From: Echiichthys vipera
Taxonomy: Eukaryota; Chordata; Actinopteri; Perciformes; Trachinidae
Assembly (NCBI GenBank): GCA_963691815.1
Contig: OY829668.1
Location: 1,598,531 to 1,662,530 of the forward strand
Length of the DNA stretch: 64,000 nucleotides
Direction: 5' to 3'
Shown here piece after piece: positions 59,263 through 64,000 of the stretch. The stretch's first letter is position 1. Each line of letters opens with the position of its first letter. A program made the position numbers and the translations under genes. The notes beneath the pieces were generated by a model, which saw only the letters and a program-made list of their open reading frames with translations, ran no database searches and was not told the origin of the DNA.

Positions 59263-61095
59263 TTTCCCATTTGTTCAATAATTTTGTTTCCTACCTACTT
59301 GCTCAAAAATATCAATGTGCCAGTATATTAAATCTCTACTTGTTACATATATAAGGTTAATGTTCTGGTGAATTGTCCCTTCCCATATTTCCCTAAACAG
59401 GATTTGAATTTCTTCTAATTCACACGTTGTAGATTAGTTTGGTCAAAATCATACGTGTTTATTTAAGAGGTAAACATTACTTAGAAATATGAGGCTTCGT
59501 GCTAGATGGAGAAAGCCTAATGGGAAAGTTAGCATGACATGATAATGCAGTCAGGAAATTATGAAATGATCATTTCATTTAGTGAAATGACTTTTAAACG
59601 CAGTTACACATAAACCTACACAATAACACTGCACATACTATAGTTGATATACCTTGATCACAAGGTATGAAGGTAAACCAACACAGTAAAAATGTAGTTT
59701 TATTGTAAGTTTCACTTTGAGTTGATGTGTCTCACGTTAGTCATTGTTAGGTTTATAAGAGTGTATAACACCTACCATTATCTTATCTCGGGGTGTGTTC
59801 ACTTCACAAGAGCAACGGTTCATACATGTATTTGTTGTTAGGCATGACTCAGTGCTCCGTTTTGTGTTTATACCATAAATAGTTAGAATAGTGCACTGGA
59901 TTACTTAAAGACCTTAACATGGGCACTTAAAGAAGTGAGGATTTTCTCTTTCTTTATACATCATAACTGGATTTCTGACAGCAGCCCCGAGCATTGATCC
60001 ATATTTGGTCTTAGCCGTCGGGGGCTTCCTCTACCTCATAAAGCTCAGTTTTGGCTGAATGTCAGTGTTAAGTTTGACAGGCAGCTTATGCAACATAAAG
60101 AGCAGCGGAGACCGCAGCATCACATGAAAACACAACAGCTTTCATTAGACACAGTCAGAAAAGTTTGAACCTTAAAAGATCCCTAATGTGTGAAATGAAC
60201 GGCTTAAATTCACAACAAAGACGACGACGAGACCATAAACAACATGTGATTGTTCTTCGTCTTAGTACGTGTGCTGTAATGACCTACTCTTATCCTATAT
60301 CAGTGATTACCGGTGCTGGGAAGTCATGAGATGATTAACGCTTTACAAAACACATGAATCAGAAAACAAGCCTGCATCCACAGAGATTGACGCAGCTTGT
60401 TGTCACTATATCAGAAACAACCTTGTGCCCAGGCGCTGGATTATCACCTCTCTTTGTATTCAGGGTGTAAACTCGTGCCCCTTAACGCTGCTGCACACAT
60501 GCGTACGTCATTAACAAAATGGTAAACGAAAGAATACTGCTTATGTATGAAACTGTGGAGAAATGCTGTGTGCGAGTTTTACGAGCAAATAATCAATGAG
60601 GATTGCACACCTCTAACTTTAATGGCTCCAAAGGATGAGGTCCTGCAAATAGATGACCCTAATAAAGCACACTAAACGTACGACGACACCTCGTATATCT
60701 CTGACATTTAGTTGGCTGAGAAACACACACGACTACTGTGTTTTAGATTCTTGTGGGGAAATGTGTTGACTGAATAGAAGAATAGAAACGCCTGTTCAGT
60801 ACACTACGGTATTACTTTAGTTTAGGCTCATTGCCAAAGCATGCTGTACTCAAGGAAAAGCACTGACTGCGCTCACATAAGCAGAGCTTTTGTGATGTTA
60901 TTACACTCTGCTTCTGCGTCAAAACATCTTGCGGAGTCACACCTTTTGCTTGAAAGGTAAAACAGCTCTAAAGCCAATAAAACTCGTTTAAAGGGGGCGA
61001 TTGAATACAGTGCATGCACACAAACTGTGGAAAGCAGTAAATAAATGCAAAAAGACCATAGTCCTCTGTGGTTGTGTATAATATACTGTGGTGAG

Positions 61096-61130
<35 letters not shown>

Positions 61131-62433
61131 TCACAAGCCTCTACTGTGAGGTAATGCTGGCAGCTATCCAAAAGTCAAATTACACTACCGGCAGCGACCT
61201 GCAGGCCTCAATCACACCCGGGGAGCCATGAGGACCTGATGAAAGCCGTGATTAAAGCTCTCTCACTGACATATAGAAACAGACAGCGAAGCGAGTGGTA
61301 AAGACAGAATCCTGCAGACGCAGCCTCACATCCCTGTGTTACAACATGACAGGTCATGCACACAGCTGGGCTAAATCAGGCGCTGTCAAAGGCATGAAAG
61401 CTGCACCGTGATGCTTAGAAAAGGAGCCAACTGTACTCTGACAACATGTTCTCTTAACTGAAAATTGACAATGAACGCAGCCGATTTGTGCTCTTTGCAC
61501 AACAATCATCCAGGACAACAAGTTGGTCTCACAGACATTTTGGGCCCAGTCACTGTCTCCCTCTCCGAGCTGCACTGACGACAGACAGCGGCACACGTGC
61601 GGCGTCTTTTACTGCCTGCAGACACACATTGGTCAGGCGCTAACTGATTCCAAAAGCTGATCTTTGCTAAGGCAAACAGTTTAACATTTTAAAGCTAAAC
61701 GGGATATCTATTCAAGATCCGTAGATTCTATCCGTAATCCAATTACTTTGAGTCAAAAGGAATATTTCAGGGATCTTGGACTGTTGGTCTGACAAAACAA
61801 ACTATTTGAGGACGTCCCATTGCCCTCCGGGAAAATGTTATCCTCATTTTTAAATGTTTTGCACTTACCCAAAACCTGTACCGGTAAAACTTTTTGCTGC
61901 ATTCTGTCGGTGACAAAAGCGTCCATAGTTGGTGTTAATTTGTCAGTCGGATGTATTAATTGACGCCTGTGGTTGTTTAAATGACAGAAACAACAATAAT
62001 GCTTCTGCGGTGGCCTTCTCTATCACATGCTGTCACTGTCACTACTGACACGGGTGTTGTCCTGGGACATTGTGACATCATAGCTAAGGGTACTGACTGT
62101 TTACCTTTTCATGCTCACTGTTGCTCAATCTCATTGGTAAATACGGGTGTAACTGCCCCGTGGTTGGAGGAAACACCTGTAAAGTTCACTACGGCACAGG
62201 AGAACTGGAGGCTGCCAGCTTGGGAGGAAGGAACGCGTGTATGCAGGGAAAGAAAAGGGATATTTTTAAGAGCGGAAGGAGAAGAATGGGCTTGTGTCTC
62301 GAGGAAAAGAGGGGGGGGGGGCAGTTTGGACAGCTGATTATGCAAAACTGCAAAAAGTAAACAGACGAGAGGGTGACAAAGGGAGGGATAAACAGAGGGC
62401 GACAGTAAGAGAAACAACCCGGATGATGAACAA
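59263..62433. other. Non-genic region
   Basis: No gene recognised. A TG tract at 61099-61126 and a fragment of the GGACTGTTGGTC repeat family near 61778-61830. Confidence 0.5.
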
Positions 62434-62523
62434 AGCAGACACACACACACACACTGAGACTGTCTGCAGGACAGTGGCAGATTCATGAGAAGAAAATGAG
62501 CCGACAAACAGACGGATCGACGG

Positions 62524-64000
<1,477 letters not shown>

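Overview
The window is nuclear DNA from a ray-finned fish, most likely a percomorph teleost. The evidence is compact intron-rich genes with GT/AG boundaries, very abundant CA/TG microsatellites, and dispersed repeats of teleost type (L2-like and RTE-like LINE 3' ends, a tRNA-derived SINE, hAT-like and other DNA-transposon fragments). I did not run any search; gene names rest on recognising the spliced proteins.

Layout. Five protein genes and one tRNA gene can be supported. (1) 4500-14945, minus: glycerol kinase gk, 20 coding exons, 557 residues, with a C-terminal membrane segment. (2) 16309-16380, minus: tRNA-Glu(UUC). (3) 16977-19437, plus: wbp4, a spliceosomal protein with a matrin-type zinc finger and two WW domains; its start codon is split by an intron. 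(4) 20494-25550, minus: mtrf1, a mitochondrial class I release factor, nine coding exons. (5) 26686-29816, plus: ccdc122, a coiled-coil protein, six coding exons. (6) 46576-49116, minus: tsc22d1 short isoform, three coding exons, with a possible alternative first exon at 51107-51204. wbp4 and mtrf1 are tail to tail; mtrf1 and ccdc122 are head to head across 1.1 kb.

From memory, human WBP4, MTRF1, CCDC122 and TSC22D1 all lie in 13q14, so most of this block is ancient synteny, while GK is X-linked in human. The genes do not form a pathway: gk feeds glycerol into lipid and glucose metabolism, wbp4 acts in nuclear splicing, mtrf1 ends mitochondrial translation, ccdc122 is poorly characterised, and tsc22d1 is a leucine-zipper transcriptional regulator.

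The rest is non-coding. Below 4.5 kb there is a LINE fragment and a 25-copy, 52-bp minisatellite. The gk introns hold a tandem pair of TIR elements and several microsatellites. About 17 kb lies between ccdc122 and tsc22d1 and about 15 kb upstream of tsc22d1, without any gene I can recognise, but with two promoter-like motif clusters (about 44.5-44.9 kb and 52.1-52.7 kb) and a 289-bp pure CA tract near 62.5 kb. No single new system stands out. The best leads are the candidate tsc22d1 exon, the two orphan promoter-like clusters, and the structured repeats.
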